From NCBI RefSeq assembly GCF_012650175.1, contig NZ_JAAILI010000040.1:46874-110873 (forward strand): 64,000 nt of DNA. Direction: 5' to 3'. Each line of letters starts with the position of its first letter. Within the stretch, counting starts at the first letter, position 1. This DNA comes from Sphingomonas sp. S2M10. GTDB taxonomy: Bacteria > Pseudomonadota > Alphaproteobacteria > Sphingomonadales > Sphingomonadaceae. Positions 1 to 8,479 of this stretch are shown here, in pieces. The translations under genes and the position numbers were made by a program. Below the pieces are notes generated by a model. That model made no database searches and was not told where the DNA came from. It saw only the letters and a list, made by a program, of their open reading frames with translations.

Positions 1-1
1 T

Positions 2-1291
2 GGCCCGGTGGTGCAAACCGGCAATGTCTTTGCCTACAAGTTCAAGACGCTGACCGGACTGCAGCCGAAGCGCTATTCGAGCACCATCAGCTTCCGGCTA
101 TGCCGCGAGACGGCGTGCACGACGGTGTATCCGGGATCGAGCAAGACCTTCGTCTATGCGCTGAATGTCGATCTGCTCGACTGGACCACCCTGCAGCGCA
201 ACGCGTCACATGACGGCTATGTGCATGCGGCGTTCGATCCGGCAGTCTTCACCAACAGCTGGGAATGGGCGCCCGCCAGCACAACCGGCATCCAGCCCGT
301 CGCTGCGAAGAAGGGGTTCGTCTTCGCCACGCGGAATACCTCGAACGGCGAGACCGTCGTGCACGCGGTCGACGGCGCTACGGGTACGGAGCGCTGGCAA
401 TTCTCACTCGGCAATGTCAGCAGCGCCAGCGGTCCTGCCCTGGTCGGTAATCGCCTGGCTGTGAGCAGCATGTTCATCTCTTCGGGGAACAACCAGATCA
501 AGATCCTGGATCCTGACAAGGGGACCTTCGCCACCAACCTGCTGTTCGCGGCGCAGTGGTCGACGTTCGCGCAGCCGACGGGCGTCGGCAACGAGCTTTA
601 CCTGGCTTCCGGCTATTACGGGAACGTCGTCTATAGCTACGACCTCGCCGCCTTGACCGATCGCTGGAACGCCAATGGCAGCGGTGGTCATACCTGGGAT
701 GGCGAGACGGTCGCGATCGACGACAAATACGCCTATTACTACTCGGGGAATCTCGACGTGTTCGATCGAGCGAGCGGCGCGCTGGTGAAGAGCATCGCCG
801 ACCCGAGTTGGGTCTGGAACGGCTATTCCTATTTCGGCTCGCCCATCGTGAGTTCGCCGAACAATGTGATTGCCTATTCGGGCACGCGGGTCCCCAGCTA
901 CAACCTCTCGCTGCCGCTGACGAGCTTCGACATTGCGGCAGGCACCGTTCGCTGGCGGAGCGCGCGCTCCTACAGCAATCTTCCGGCGGTCGCGAAGGGC
1001 GTGCTCTATGCGGGCAGCAATTCGAACGGGCAGTTGGATGCGCTGAACGAACAGACGGGCGCAGTGCTGTGGTCGTGGCCGCTGCCGGCCGGGGAAAGCT
1101 TCGTCGGCAATGTCCTCGTCACCGATACGCTGCTGTTCTTCAGCACGACCGCCAAGACCTACGCGATCGCGCTGGAAGGTGCGCACGATGTGAAATGGAC
1201 CGCGCCGGTAAGCGGCTGGTTGGCGATCACACCGGATGCCAAGCTGGTCGTGACGTCCTCGAGCAAGATCGCTACCTATTCGCTGCAGTGA
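2..1291 (+). CDS. PQQ-like beta-propeller repeat protein, 5' end outside window
   Basis: The frame is open from the first bases, so the true start lies to the left and about 429 residues are visible. The sequence is a run of short beta-strand repeats of the BamB/quinoprotein kind, with phrases such as VHAVDGATGTERWQF, LDALNEQTGAVLWSW and FDIAAGTVRWRS. Each repeat has an Ala/Gly-x-Thr-Gly turn followed by W. The early part is not repeat-like and may belong to an N-terminal extracellular domain. No quinoprotein catalytic residues stand out, so a binding or scaffold role is more likely than an enzyme. Substrate unknown. A strong hairpin follows the stop codon. Confidence 0.75.
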   Translation, partial: GPVVQTGNVFAYKFKTLTGLQPKRYSSTISFRLCRETACTTVYPGSSKTFVYALNVDLLDWTTLQRNASHDGYVHAAFDPAVFTNSWEWAPASTTGIQPVAAKKGFVFATRNTSNGETVVHAVDGATGTERWQFSLGNVSSASGPALVGNRLAVSSMFISSGNNQIKILDPDKGTFATNLLFAAQWSTFAQPTGVGNELYLASGYYGNVVYSYDLAALTDRWNANGSGGHTWDGETVAIDDKYAYYYSGNLDVFDRASGALVKSIADPSWVWNGYSYFGSPIVSSPNNVIAYSGTRVPSYNLSLPLTSFDIAAGTVRWRSARSYSNLPAVAKGVLYAGSNSNGQLDALNEQTGAVLWSWPLPAGESFVGNVLVTDTLLFFSTTAKTYAIALEGAHDVKWTAPVSGWLAITPDAKLVVTSSSKIATYSLQ

Positions 1292-1297
1292 TCCGGC

Positions 1298-1329
1298 GCC
1301 GGGAGGCACCCGTCGCGGTGCCTCCCGGC
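1298..1329. terminator. Hairpin between convergent genes
   Basis: A perfect 13-bp stem (1298-1310 with 1317-1329) and a 6-nt loop lie between the beta-propeller stop and the feoB stop. There is no T tract. It probably terminates transcription from both sides. Confidence 0.7.
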
Positions 1330-1336
1330 TAGGCTC

Positions 1337-3193
1337 TCAAAGCCCGAGGCCTACCGCGCTCCAATAGGTCAGCCCCGCCGCGACATAGGCGAGCGCGAAC
1401 AAATAGCCGATCATGAAGGCCGGCCATTTCCAGCCATTGGTCTCGCGTCGCGTCACCGCGATGGTCGAAATACACTGCGGCGCGAACACGAACCACATCA
1501 GGAAGGCGAGCGCGCTCGGCAGGCTCCAATGCTTCTGGAGCTGTTCGCGGATCGACTCCTCGCCCGCTGCGTCATCGGGATTGTCGATCGCATAGACGGT
1601 GCCGATCGCCGCCACCGCCACTTCGCGCGCGGCCATCGCCGGGATCAGCGCCAGCGCCATGTCGCGGTTGAAGCCAATCGGCGCGACGATCGTCTGCAAG
1701 CCGGTGCCGATCCGCCCGGCGATCGAATAATCGACATTGGAGATGCCGCTGCCCTCGGGTGGCTTGGGGAAGCTCAACAGCGCCCAGAGGATCACCGTCG
1801 TGTAGAGGATGATCGTGCCGGCGCGCTTGAGGAAGATCAGCGCGCGCTGCCAGAGCCCGAGCAGCACGTCGCGTGCGCTCGGCCACTGATATTTGGGCAT
1901 CTCCATCATGAAGCCCGACGTCGCGCCCTTGGTGACGGTCCGCCGCAGCACCAGCGCGACGACGAAGGCGCCGAGGATGCCGAGGATGTAGAGGACGAAC
2001 AGCACCAGCCCCTGCAGCCCCACACCCGGCAGCACCGCCCGATCGGGGATCAGCGCGCCGATGATGATCGTGTAGACCGGCAGGCGTGCCGAACAGGTCA
2101 TCAGCGGCGCGATCAGGATCGTGGTCAGCCGGTCCTTCTCGTCGGAAATGGTGCGCGTCGCCATGATCCCCGGCACCGCGCAGGCGAAGCTGGAGAGCAG
2201 CGGGATGAAGGCACGGCCGGACAGCCCCACGCTCGCCATCACCCGGTCCATCAGGAAGGCGGCGCGGACCATATAGCCGGTCGCCTCCAGCACCAGGATG
2301 AAGGCGAACAGGATCAGGATCTGCGGCAGGAACACCACCACCGCGCCCACACCGGCGATTACCCCATCGACGATCAACGAGCGGAACACGCCGTCCGGCA
2401 GCGCGGCTCCCACTTCGCCGCCCAGCCATTTCATCCCGTCCTCGATCCAGCCGATCGGGACTTCGGACCAGGCGAACACCGCCTGGAACATCAGGAACAT
2501 CGTGCCGAGCAGTATCAGCGGCCCGGCCACGGGATGGAGGAACAGCGCGTCGAGCCGGTGCGTCCAGCGGCGCGCAGCGGTTTCCGAGACGGTGACGGCG
2601 GTGGCGATCTGGCGGGCGCGGCGCTGGAGCAGGACGATGTCGTGCTGCACCCCGGCCGAGGGGCGGACCTTGGTCACGCCCTTGACCATCTCGCCCATCC
2701 GCTCCTTGAGCGCATCGAGCCCGCGCCGGCGCACCGCGACGGTCGAGACCACGGGCACCCCGAGTTCGCGCTCAAGCGCTTCCGGGTCGAGCTTGAGGCC
2801 GTCCCGCTCGGCGAGATCGACCATGTTCAGCGCCACCACGATCGGCAGGCCCAGCGCGATCAGCTGCAGCGTGAAGCGGAGATGGTTGTCGAGGTTCGAC
2901 GCATCGACGACCGTCAGGATCGCGTCGGGCAGGCGTTCGCCCTGCTGGCGGCCGAGCAGCACGTCGCGCGTCACCTGTTCGTCGGGGCTGCCGGGATCGA
3001 GGCTGTAGGCGCCGGGCAGGTCGACCAGCTCGATCGGGCGACCGTCGGGCAGCGCCATCCGCCCCGCATGGCGCTCCACCGTGACGCCGGGATAATTGCC
3101 CACCTTCTGCCGCGCGCCGGTCAGCGCATTGAACAGCGCGCTCTTGCCGGCATTGGGATTGCCGACCAGCGCAACCAATGGCGTAGTGTTCAT
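1337..3193 (-). CDS. feoB: Ferrous iron transporter FeoB
   Basis: FeoB is the inner-membrane Fe(II) permease with a cytosolic G domain. The N terminus begins MNTTPLVALVGNPNAGKS, with the G1 loop GNPNAGKS, G3 DLPGAYSL and G4 NMVD. About ten membrane segments follow, including the Gate motif region around SSFACAVPGIMATRTI. At 618 residues it is shorter than the roughly 770 of E. coli FeoB, the missing part being C-terminal. I chose the ATG at 3193 because the G domain starts there and it overlaps the feoA stop by 4 bp (ATGA). A longer open frame upstream has no homology. feoA and feoB are translationally coupled. Confidence 0.96.
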   Translation of the reverse strand: MNTTPLVALVGNPNAGKSALFNALTGARQKVGNYPGVTVERHAGRMALPDGRPIELVDLPGAYSLDPGSPDEQVTRDVLLGRQQGERLPDAILTVVDASNLDNHLRFTLQLIALGLPIVVALNMVDLAERDGLKLDPEALERELGVPVVSTVAVRRRGLDALKERMGEMVKGVTKVRPSAGVQHDIVLLQRRARQIATAVTVSETAARRWTHRLDALFLHPVAGPLILLGTMFLMFQAVFAWSEVPIGWIEDGMKWLGGEVGAALPDGVFRSLIVDGVIAGVGAVVVFLPQILILFAFILVLEATGYMVRAAFLMDRVMASVGLSGRAFIPLLSSFACAVPGIMATRTISDEKDRLTTILIAPLMTCSARLPVYTIIIGALIPDRAVLPGVGLQGLVLFVLYILGILGAFVVALVLRRTVTKGATSGFMMEMPKYQWPSARDVLLGLWQRALIFLKRAGTIILYTTVILWALLSFPKPPEGSGISNVDYSIAGRIGTGLQTIVAPIGFNRDMALALIPAMAAREVAVAAIGTVYAIDNPDDAAGEESIREQLQKHWSLPSALAFLMWFVFAPQCISTIAVTRRETNGWKWPAFMIGYLFALAYVAAGLTYWSAVGLGL

Positions 3194-3468
3194 GCGTGCC
3201 TGGCCAGCGGCGTCACGTGAATCGCGGCGGCTACATGGCGGCGGAGCGCCACGGTCATGCGGCCGATCCGGCAGGCAAGGGGACCACCGAACAGGCCGGA
3301 GCGGTGGAGCAGCTCCACCTCCACGCCTTCGTCGAGACCCAGTTCGCGCAGGCGCCGCGCCTCGGGTTCGGCGAGGCTGTTCCAATCGACTCCGGCCACG
3401 GTAGCGGGGGCATGGCGATGCAACTGGGCAAGGCGTACAGGCACGGGAATCGCGGCGGGGGCGTTCAT
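3190..3468 (-). CDS. feoA: FeoA-domain ferrous iron transport accessory protein
   Basis: This 92-residue SH3-like FeoA protein is a cytosolic partner of FeoB. Diagnostic stretches are RRLRELGLDEGVEVELLH and a GGPLACRIGRMTVALRR tail, matching the FeoA pattern of a Gly-centred turn followed by 'G-x-x-h-A-L-R'. The ATG at 3468 is preferred over an in-frame TTG at 3486, because a Fur-like sequence covers the TTG. The stop overlaps the feoB ATG. The gene order feoA-feoB is the usual one. Confidence 0.9.
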   Translation of the reverse strand: MNAPAAIPVPVRLAQLHRHAPATVAGVDWNSLAEPEARRLRELGLDEGVEVELLHRSGLFGGPLACRIGRMTVALRRHVAAAIHVTPLARHA

Positions 3469-3471
3469 GCT

Positions 3472-3490
3472 GCGAGTGATTATCAATTAC
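3472..3490 (-). promoter_or_regulatory. Possible Fur box in front of feoA
   Basis: On the minus strand GTAATTGATAATCACTCGC matches 13 of 19 positions of the classical Fur consensus, including the unbroken core TGATAATCA. It sits 4-22 nt before the feoA ATG. The GATAAT within it could also serve as a -10 element. Site prediction only. Confidence 0.4.
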
Positions 3491-3526
3491 CCGGGGCAAT
3501 GGCTAGGTCGAAAACGCCCTTGAATG

Positions 3527-3557
3527 CGGCGCGGCGGACTTGGAGTCCGCCGCGCCG
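3527..3557. terminator. Perfect 14-bp hairpin
   Basis: The arms 3527-3540 and 3544-3557 are fully complementary around a 3-nt loop. The hairpin lies between the small acidic ORF and feoA and would end the former's transcript. No clear T run follows on the minus strand. Confidence 0.6.
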
Positions 3558-3562
3558 GCGGA

Positions 3563-3673
3563 TCACTGATAGCCGCCCTCTTGCTCGCGCTCTTCGGCGG
3601 CTTCTTCCTGCGCTTCTTCCATCGCTTCGGATTCGTCGTCCTGCGGCTGCTGCGGTTCGGGATCGTGGATCAT
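3563..3673 (-). CDS. Small acidic protein of 36 residues
   Basis: A short frame on the minus strand reads MIHDPEPQQPQDDESEAMEE and continues with Glu/Gln/Ala-rich sequence to a GGYQ end. About a third of the residues are Glu or Asp and there is no hydrophobic core, so if made it is likely disordered. Its stop lies 6 bp before a perfect hairpin, which supports a real transcription unit. It lies upstream of feoA on the same strand. I do not recognise a family, and low sequence complexity could also explain the frame. Confidence 0.45.
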   Translation of the reverse strand: MIHDPEPQQPQDDESEAMEEAQEEAAEEREQEGGYQ

Positions 3674-3730
3674 GCGGGCCTCCTTGGGTTGCCCGGGATC
3701 AACGAAGCGCCTGGCCAAAGGGTTCGCCGC

Positions 3731-4534
3731 TCAGCCGAGCCGGCGGATGAACGCCTGGGCACCCGCCGGCGCGCGGACCTTGCCGCCATGGATGAAGAAG
3801 ACGAAGGTTTCGCGGGGGCGGGCTGGCGCGGGCGCGTCGGCAAAGGTCGGCAGCCCTGCCGGCTGACCGCCCGCCGCCCAAGTCTTGGCGGCGTCCACCC
3901 AGCGCGGCAGATCGGCCTCCGGGTAGCAGAACGGATTGTCGTCCTCGCCCGCTTCCAGCCGCGCATAGACGAAGTCGCCGCTGACATCGGCGATGCCCGG
4001 ATATTGGGGCGAATCGGCGAAGACGATTCCCACCCCCGCCGCCCGGCACAGCGCGACGAACGCGGGCGTCTGGAAGCTTTCGTGCCGTACCTGCACCGCG
4101 TGGCGCAGCTTCACGCCGTCCTGTTCGGCCGGCAGCAGCTTGAGGAACGCGCCGAAATCCTCCGCGTCGAACTTCTTGGTCGCCATGAACTGCCAGAAGA
4201 TCGGCCCCAGCTTGTCGCCCAGTTCGGTCAGCCCCTGGCCGCAGAAGCGCGCGATCGAATCGCCTGCTTCGGCGAGCACCTTGCGGTTGGTGACGAAGCG
4301 CGATCCCTTTACCGTATAGACGAAGCCTTCCGGCGCCGCCGCTGCCCAGCCGGCGAAGCTCGCGGGCTTGAAGGTGGAATAATAGGTGCCGTTGATCTCG
4401 ATCGCGGTGAGCGCGGCGGCGGCATATTCCAGTTCGCGCTTCTGCGGCAGCTTGTCCGGATAGAAGGTGCCGCGCCAGGGCTCGAAGGTCCAGCCGCCGA
4501 TGCCGACGCGGATGGGGGCGGGGGAATCGGACAT
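3731..4534 (-). CDS. DUF72 (YecE-like) TIM-barrel protein
   Basis: The 267 residues begin MSDSPAPIRVGIGGWTFEPW, and the GIGGW-F-PW-G-FYP pattern is the hallmark of DUF72. Further family motifs are LTAIEINGTYYS, GFVYTVKGSRFVTN and FCYPEADLPRW. DUF72 proteins are soluble with a TIM-barrel fold, and their biochemical role is not established. The gene is divergent from the GntR-type regulator, with 63 bp between the two start codons, so regulation by that protein is possible. Confidence 0.88.
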   Translation of the reverse strand: MSDSPAPIRVGIGGWTFEPWRGTFYPDKLPQKRELEYAAAALTAIEINGTYYSTFKPASFAGWAAAAPEGFVYTVKGSRFVTNRKVLAEAGDSIARFCGQGLTELGDKLGPIFWQFMATKKFDAEDFGAFLKLLPAEQDGVKLRHAVQVRHESFQTPAFVALCRAAGVGIVFADSPQYPGIADVSGDFVYARLEAGEDDNPFCYPEADLPRWVDAAKTWAAGGQPAGLPTFADAPAPARPRETFVFFIHGGKVRAPAGAQAFIRRLG

Positions 4535-4597
4535 CGGCTGCTCCTACGACGATGGCGCGACTCGCCATTTTCCATGGCCTTAGTATCGTGGGTATCG

Positions 4598-5293
4598 ATG
4601 CCGCGAAACCTGAGCCCCGCCACTGACCAGCGCCTCGCCGACCAGGCCTATTCGCGCATCGTCGAGATTATTCTCGAAGGCCTGAGCCTCGGCGACCGAC
4701 TGCCCTCCGAATCGCGGCTGGCCGAAAGCTTCGGCATGTCCCGTACGGTAGTGCGCGAAGCGCTGGTGCGGCTGGCTGCGGACGGCATTACCGAAGCGCG
4801 GCGCGGGGCGGGTTCCTACGTCATGCGTCGCCCGTCGCTGCGGCTGGGCGAACACATGGCGTTCGATGAACTGTCTGCGACGCTCGGCACCTATGAGGTG
4901 CGGTTCGTGCTCGAATCGGAAGCCGCCCGGCTGGCCGCGCGCCGACGCTCGCCCGAGCAACTGGCGGAGATCGAATCGGCGATGGTTGATCTGCGGAAGG
5001 CGTTGCTCTCCAGCGATCCGGCGCATGACGAAGATTGGCAGCTGCACCGCGCGATCTTCCGCGCCACCGCCAACCCCGCGTTCGAGAAGGCGTTCGAGCA
5101 TCTGCACGAGGAAACGATGCGGATCATGCGCGCCGGCGTCGACATTGCCCGCCTCCGCGAAGCGGAGCCCATCGCCGCCATGGTGCGCGAGCACGAGACG
5201 ATCGTGCAAGCGATCCGCGCACAGGACGCGGACGGCGCGGCGCTGGCGATGCGCTGGCACCTGTCGGAAGGTCGGAAGCGACTGATGCCGTGA
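4598..5293 (+). CDS. GntR-family regulator with FCD domain (FadR type)
   Basis: This 231-residue transcription factor has an N-terminal winged helix (about residues 15-75) with the GntR signature DRLPSESRLAESFGMSRT and the wing RRGAGSYV. A C-terminal all-helical FCD ligand domain (about 95-225) follows, with conserved FVLESEAARLAARR, LHRAIFRATANPAFEKAF and a final GRKRLMP. FCD regulators usually sense carboxylic acids. The start is the ATG giving MPRNLSP, and a much longer open frame upstream is antisense to the DUF72 gene. Its ligand cannot be read from sequence. Confidence 0.9.
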   Translation: MPRNLSPATDQRLADQAYSRIVEIILEGLSLGDRLPSESRLAESFGMSRTVVREALVRLAADGITEARRGAGSYVMRRPSLRLGEHMAFDELSATLGTYEVRFVLESEAARLAARRRSPEQLAEIESAMVDLRKALLSSDPAHDEDWQLHRAIFRATANPAFEKAFEHLHEETMRIMRAGVDIARLREAEPIAAMVREHETIVQAIRAQDADGAALAMRWHLSEGRKRLMP

Positions 5294-5674
5294 CCAGAAC
5301 CTCGGCTATCGCTTTCGACCTGAACTAGATCTTCCCGCTTGCGGCGAATAGCGGGTCATGAAGCGTGGCACCGCGCAACAGCGGCAACGCGTCGTCATAC
5401 GGTCGAGCTCCCAAGCGACGCAAGGAAGCAGATAGTGCCCGGTTCAAAACGGGGATCGCCTTGCCCGACAGACCGGCCGCCGCTTCCCTTCAGCGGACAG
5501 GGAACCCGGCAAACGACGTGCGCCTGATGCCGCGGGTTCCTGCGCATCCGGAACGTTCTAGCAAAGGAAAGGCACCAATTCGTCTTCGTCAAGAACGGCC
5601 GCCAAGCCGTTTATCCGCTTTTGGGAGAGGAAAGATCGCACCCCGACGTCAGCGGCCCTGACTTCCGCAACGGT
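5294..5674. other. Intergenic stretch without a supported gene
   Basis: These 380 bp lie between the GntR regulator and the methyltransferase stop. Short open frames occur on both strands but none resembles a protein. A weak hairpin (CCCGCT/AGCGGG, about 5335-5355) may end the regulator transcript. I see no RNA gene. Confidence 0.5.
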
Positions 5675-6412
5675 CTACGATCGCTCGTCGTTGGCCTCGA
5701 GCGACGGGGCGTCCGCGACGCGCTCAAAGGCGCACATTCGCTGCGCTCTGGGATGGTTCCAGTCGCCGATATAGCGCAGCCGCCAGGGCAAGTCGCCAAT
5801 AGCGAACGAAAGGTCGCGGACCGTATAGTGATACGGATCCCGAACATCATAGGTAACCTTGCCGCCCGGCTCGTGGCGGAGCGGCTGATCGGACGGCATG
5901 CCCTGAGGAAGCTCGAAGAATGTGGCAAAGAAAGTGCCGCCCGGCCTCATCTTTGGCGCGGTCCGAACCAGGCACTGTCGAATCCGATTGAAGGTCAGGT
6001 GCGTGAACACCGACTGCGCGATTGCGAAATCGAAGATCGCATCCGGCCAGGGAAGGTCAAAGGAATCGGTACAGGTCAGGTTATCGCGCGGCAGCTTGGC
6101 CTGGATGCCGGCTTCCGCCAACTCGATGTCATAGCCGGCATCGAGGAACGCCTGGTTTAGATCCGAGCCATAATAATTGCCAGGCTCCAGATAGTTCACG
6201 AAATGAACGCCGCCGCGCAGCGATCCGCACCCGATATCAAGCAGCTTGTGTTCGGGCTTGAGGCCTTCAGAAACGAGAAACTCGAACTGAAGCGACCCGA
6301 TGGCATCCCATTGATCGCCGATCAGCTGGCGATGCAGGCCGGCTCGCACGCCATCCCGATTGCGCTCCAGATCGAAATAGGAATTTTCCAACGTCGTCGC
6401 CTCCCAAGCCAT
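5675..6412 (-). CDS. Class I SAM-dependent methyltransferase
   Basis: The 245-residue protein has the Rossmann methyltransferase motifs: motif I HKLLDIGCGSLRGGVHF (about residues 55-70), an acidic post-I residue in YYGSDLNQAFLD, motif II/III DFAIAQSVFTHLTFNRIRQC, and PKMRPGGTFFATFFE. The FTHL phrase resembles the methyltransferase-11/25 group, often associated with polysaccharide clusters or unlinked genes. Substrate unknown. The gene stands alone, ending 70 bp after the tRNA hairpin region begins upstream of it. Confidence 0.85.
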   Translation of the reverse strand: MAWEATTLENSYFDLERNRDGVRAGLHRQLIGDQWDAIGSLQFEFLVSEGLKPEHKLLDIGCGSLRGGVHFVNYLEPGNYYGSDLNQAFLDAGYDIELAEAGIQAKLPRDNLTCTDSFDLPWPDAIFDFAIAQSVFTHLTFNRIRQCLVRTAPKMRPGGTFFATFFELPQGMPSDQPLRHEPGGKVTYDVRDPYHYTVRDLSFAIGDLPWRLRYIGDWNHPRAQRMCAFERVADAPSLEANDERS

Positions 6413-6520
6413 CCGCGCTGACCTATATCAGCCGCGCGAGAGCGAGCAAGCGACGCGCCGTGTGCGGCTCGAACGATCCACCAACGACTGGCCGGCATTT
6501 CCCGACATGTGGAAGAGACG

Positions 6521-6540
6521 CAGTCGCCGTTCGGCGACTG
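6521..6540 (-). terminator. Hairpin directly behind tRNA-Gly
   Basis: A 9-bp perfect stem (6521-6529 with 6532-6540) and a 2-nt loop follow the tRNA on the minus strand. The first stem bases are the last two of the encoded CCA. A short pyrimidine-rich tail follows. It probably ends the tRNA precursor. Confidence 0.65.
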
Positions 6541-6613
6541 GAGCGGGCGAAGGGATTCGAACCCTCGACCCCAACCTTGGCAAGGTTGTGCTCTACCCCT
6601 GAGCTACGCCCGC
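6539..6613 (-). tRNA. tRNA-Gly (anticodon GCC)
   Basis: The minus strand folds as a tRNA. The 7-bp acceptor stem is GCGGGCG/CGCCCGC and the D arm GCTC...GAGC. The anticodon stem CAACC/GGTTG encloses the loop TTGCCAA, and the T arm contains GGTTCGAATCC. The discriminator is T and CCA is encoded. Anticodon GCC reads GGC/GGT glycine codons, which are frequent in this GC-rich sequence. Confidence 0.97.
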
Positions 6614-6817
6614 TCTGGCGTCGTGGCCGGGAGCGTTTCGAAGCGCTCTCGGCGGGTGAGGCGGGCCAACTAACAGCGGCTTTCATACTGCGCAACCCCC
6701 CTTTTGCACTTTTTGGAAAAGACTTGGCGGTTGGGCCGCGAGCGCCCAAATAGGAGGCGATCCGCCCGAGCACCCATCCGAGGCGCCGGCACCCGCAGAC
6801 CGCTGAAGGAGCGCATT

Positions 6818-7729
6818 TTGGCCACGCTTGGTTTGAGCCCCGCCGACAAACAGGCGGTCGACGCCTTCCGCAAGGACATCGTCGAGCCGTCGATGTCCAA
6901 GCTCGTCATCCTCGATTTCTGGGCGGAATGGTGCGGTCCCTGCAAGGCGCTGGGCCCGGTGATCGAGAAGGTTACCGACGAATATGCCCCCAAGGGCGTG
7001 ATGCTGGCCAAGATCGACGTCGACAAGAACAACTTCATCGCCAGCCAATTCCAGGTCCGCTCGATCCCAACGGTCTATGCGATGTTCCAGGGCCAGCTGG
7101 TCGCCGACCTGACCAGCGCGCGCACCGAATCGCAGCTGCGCACGATGCTCGACCAGATCCTCCGCCAGCTGCCGATCGGCGGCGAAGAGGCCGACGCCGA
7201 GGCCGAGCTCGAGCCGCTGATCGCGATGGGCGAGCAGGTGCTGGCCGATGGCGATGCCGAGCGCGCGCTGTCGATCTTCGACCAGATCGCCGAGATTGCG
7301 CCCGACCATGCGGTGGTCGTCGCCGGCCGGGTTCGTGCGCTGATCGCGCTGAGCCGCCACGACGAGGCACAGGCCGCGCTCGATGCGATCGAGGGCGATG
7401 CCGCCAAGGCGCCCGAAGTGGAACGTGCCCGCGCCGCGCTGAGCCTTGCCCGCGAGGCGCAGCCGGTCGGCGATCTGGCCGGTCTTGCCGCCCGCGCGGC
7501 TGCGAACCCCGAGGACATGGACGCGCGCTACGAGCTCGCCGGCGGCCAGATGGCGGCGGGCGACCGCGAAGGCGCGGCCGCGACGCTGCTCGCCATGGTG
7601 CGCGATGATCGCGCCTGGAACGAGGGCGCGGCGCGCCAGCGGCTGCTCAAGCTGTTCGAGGTCGTGGGTCTTGAAGACCCCTGGGTCGCCGCCCAGCGCC
7701 GCAAGCTGTCGCAGATCCTGTTCGGATGA
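6818..7729 (+). CDS. Thioredoxin-domain protein with TPR tail (CnoX/YbbN-like)
   Basis: This 303-residue protein has an N-terminal thioredoxin fold (about 15-125) with the active site WAEWCGPC (Cys39, Cys42) and cis-Pro loop SIPTVYAMF. A helical TPR-like region follows (about 145-300), with repeated EQVLADGDAERALSIFDQ and AALDAIEGDAAKAPEVERAR. That is the architecture of CnoX/YbbN, a chaperone-like thioredoxin that hands clients to GroEL. E. coli CnoX lacks a functional CxxC, whereas this one has it. I chose the TTG at 6818, preceded by AAGGAG 8 nt upstream, because the family begins 'MATLGL'. It overlaps the next gene by 4 bp. Confidence 0.88.
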   Translation: MATLGLSPADKQAVDAFRKDIVEPSMSKLVILDFWAEWCGPCKALGPVIEKVTDEYAPKGVMLAKIDVDKNNFIASQFQVRSIPTVYAMFQGQLVADLTSARTESQLRTMLDQILRQLPIGGEEADAEAELEPLIAMGEQVLADGDAERALSIFDQIAEIAPDHAVVVAGRVRALIALSRHDEAQAALDAIEGDAAKAPEVERARAALSLAREAQPVGDLAGLAARAAANPEDMDARYELAGGQMAAGDREGAAATLLAMVRDDRAWNEGAARQRLLKLFEVVGLEDPWVAAQRRKLSQILFG

Positions 7730-8334
7730 AGACGACGCGGCTCTCGGTGTTTCCGCTGGCGGGTGCGCTGCTGTTCCCCCGCATGCACCTGCCGCTCCAC
7801 ATCTTCGAGCCGCGCTACCGCGCGATGGTCTCCGAGGCTCTCGCGCGGGATCGGCGCATCGGCATGGTCCAGCCGCGCGACGATAAGGACCCGCCGACGC
7901 TGTTCGATGTCGGCTGCGTCGGCCGGATCGCCGATGTCGAGGCGCTCGACGACGGGCGCTACAACATCGTGCTGGAGGGGCTGAGCCGCTTCACCATCGT
8001 CCGCGAGCTGGAGCTGGGCACGCCGTTCCGCCAGGTCGAGGCCGCGCTGGAAGCGGCGGGCGACTCGGAATCGCTGTCGCTGGCGGGGCGCGCCTCGATC
8101 GAGATGGAGTCGCGCCGCTTCGCCGATGGCCTGGGTTATATGGTCGATTGGGAGGCGGTCACCCGGCTCGACGACGAATCGCTGGTCAACGGCATCGCCC
8201 AGATCGCACCGTTCGATGCCGCGTCGAAGCAGGCGCTGCTCGAGGCGCCGTCGCTGGCGGACCGCGCCGAGCTGATCGTCCAGCTGATGCAATTCTTCGG
8301 CCGGCACGGCGAGGACAGCGCAACCCTGCAGTGA
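7726..8334 (+). CDS. LON N-terminal (PUA-like) domain protein
   Basis: The 202 residues form a single Lon substrate-binding domain without protease or ATPase parts. Family marks are VFPLAGALLFPRMHLPLHIFE, YRAMVSEAL, IGMVQP and GCVGRI, with a helical end. Such stand-alone proteins (sometimes labelled peptidase S16) probably bind unfolded polypeptides. The ATGA overlap with the thioredoxin-TPR gene implies coupled translation and a shared protein-quality-control role, which is inference. Confidence 0.88.
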   Translation: MKTTRLSVFPLAGALLFPRMHLPLHIFEPRYRAMVSEALARDRRIGMVQPRDDKDPPTLFDVGCVGRIADVEALDDGRYNIVLEGLSRFTIVRELELGTPFRQVEAALEAAGDSESLSLAGRASIEMESRRFADGLGYMVDWEAVTRLDDESLVNGIAQIAPFDAASKQALLEAPSLADRAELIVQLMQFFGRHGEDSATLQ

Positions 8335-8401
8335 TCTGCCCAATTTTTGAGCAGATGCGCGTCGCAAAATTCACCAGTTCGTAATAATTGACCGCCGAAA
8401 A

Positions 8402-8420
8402 CGCACATCCCCTCTGTGCG
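8402..8420. promoter_or_regulatory. Inverted repeat upstream of glnK promoter
   Basis: CGCACA and TGTGCG are separated by 7 bp, ending 7 bp before the sigma-54 element. The half-sites resemble NtrC (GCAC/GTGC), but the GCAC-GTGC gap is 9 rather than 7. It may instead be a competitor site or chance. Confidence 0.35.
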
Positions 8421-8427
8421 TTCCATT

Positions 8428-8442
8428 TGGCACGCCCCTTGC
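8428..8442 (+). promoter_or_regulatory. Sigma-54 promoter of glnK-amtB
   Basis: TGGCAC-N5-TTGC matches the RpoN -24/-12 consensus exactly, with GG at 8429-8430 and GC at 8441-8442. Transcription should begin near 8453, giving a leader of about 27 nt before glnK. glnK-amtB operons are classic NtrC/RpoN targets. Confidence 0.88.
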
Positions 8443-8479
8443 GAAGTTGCTCACCGGGACAACCGCCAGAGGGGGCGAC

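Noticed and set aside
1529..3220. Long open frame on the plus strand across feoB
   Set aside because: It is antisense to the clear FeoB reading frame, rich in Arg/His/Asp as GC-rich shadow frames are, with no recognisable domain.
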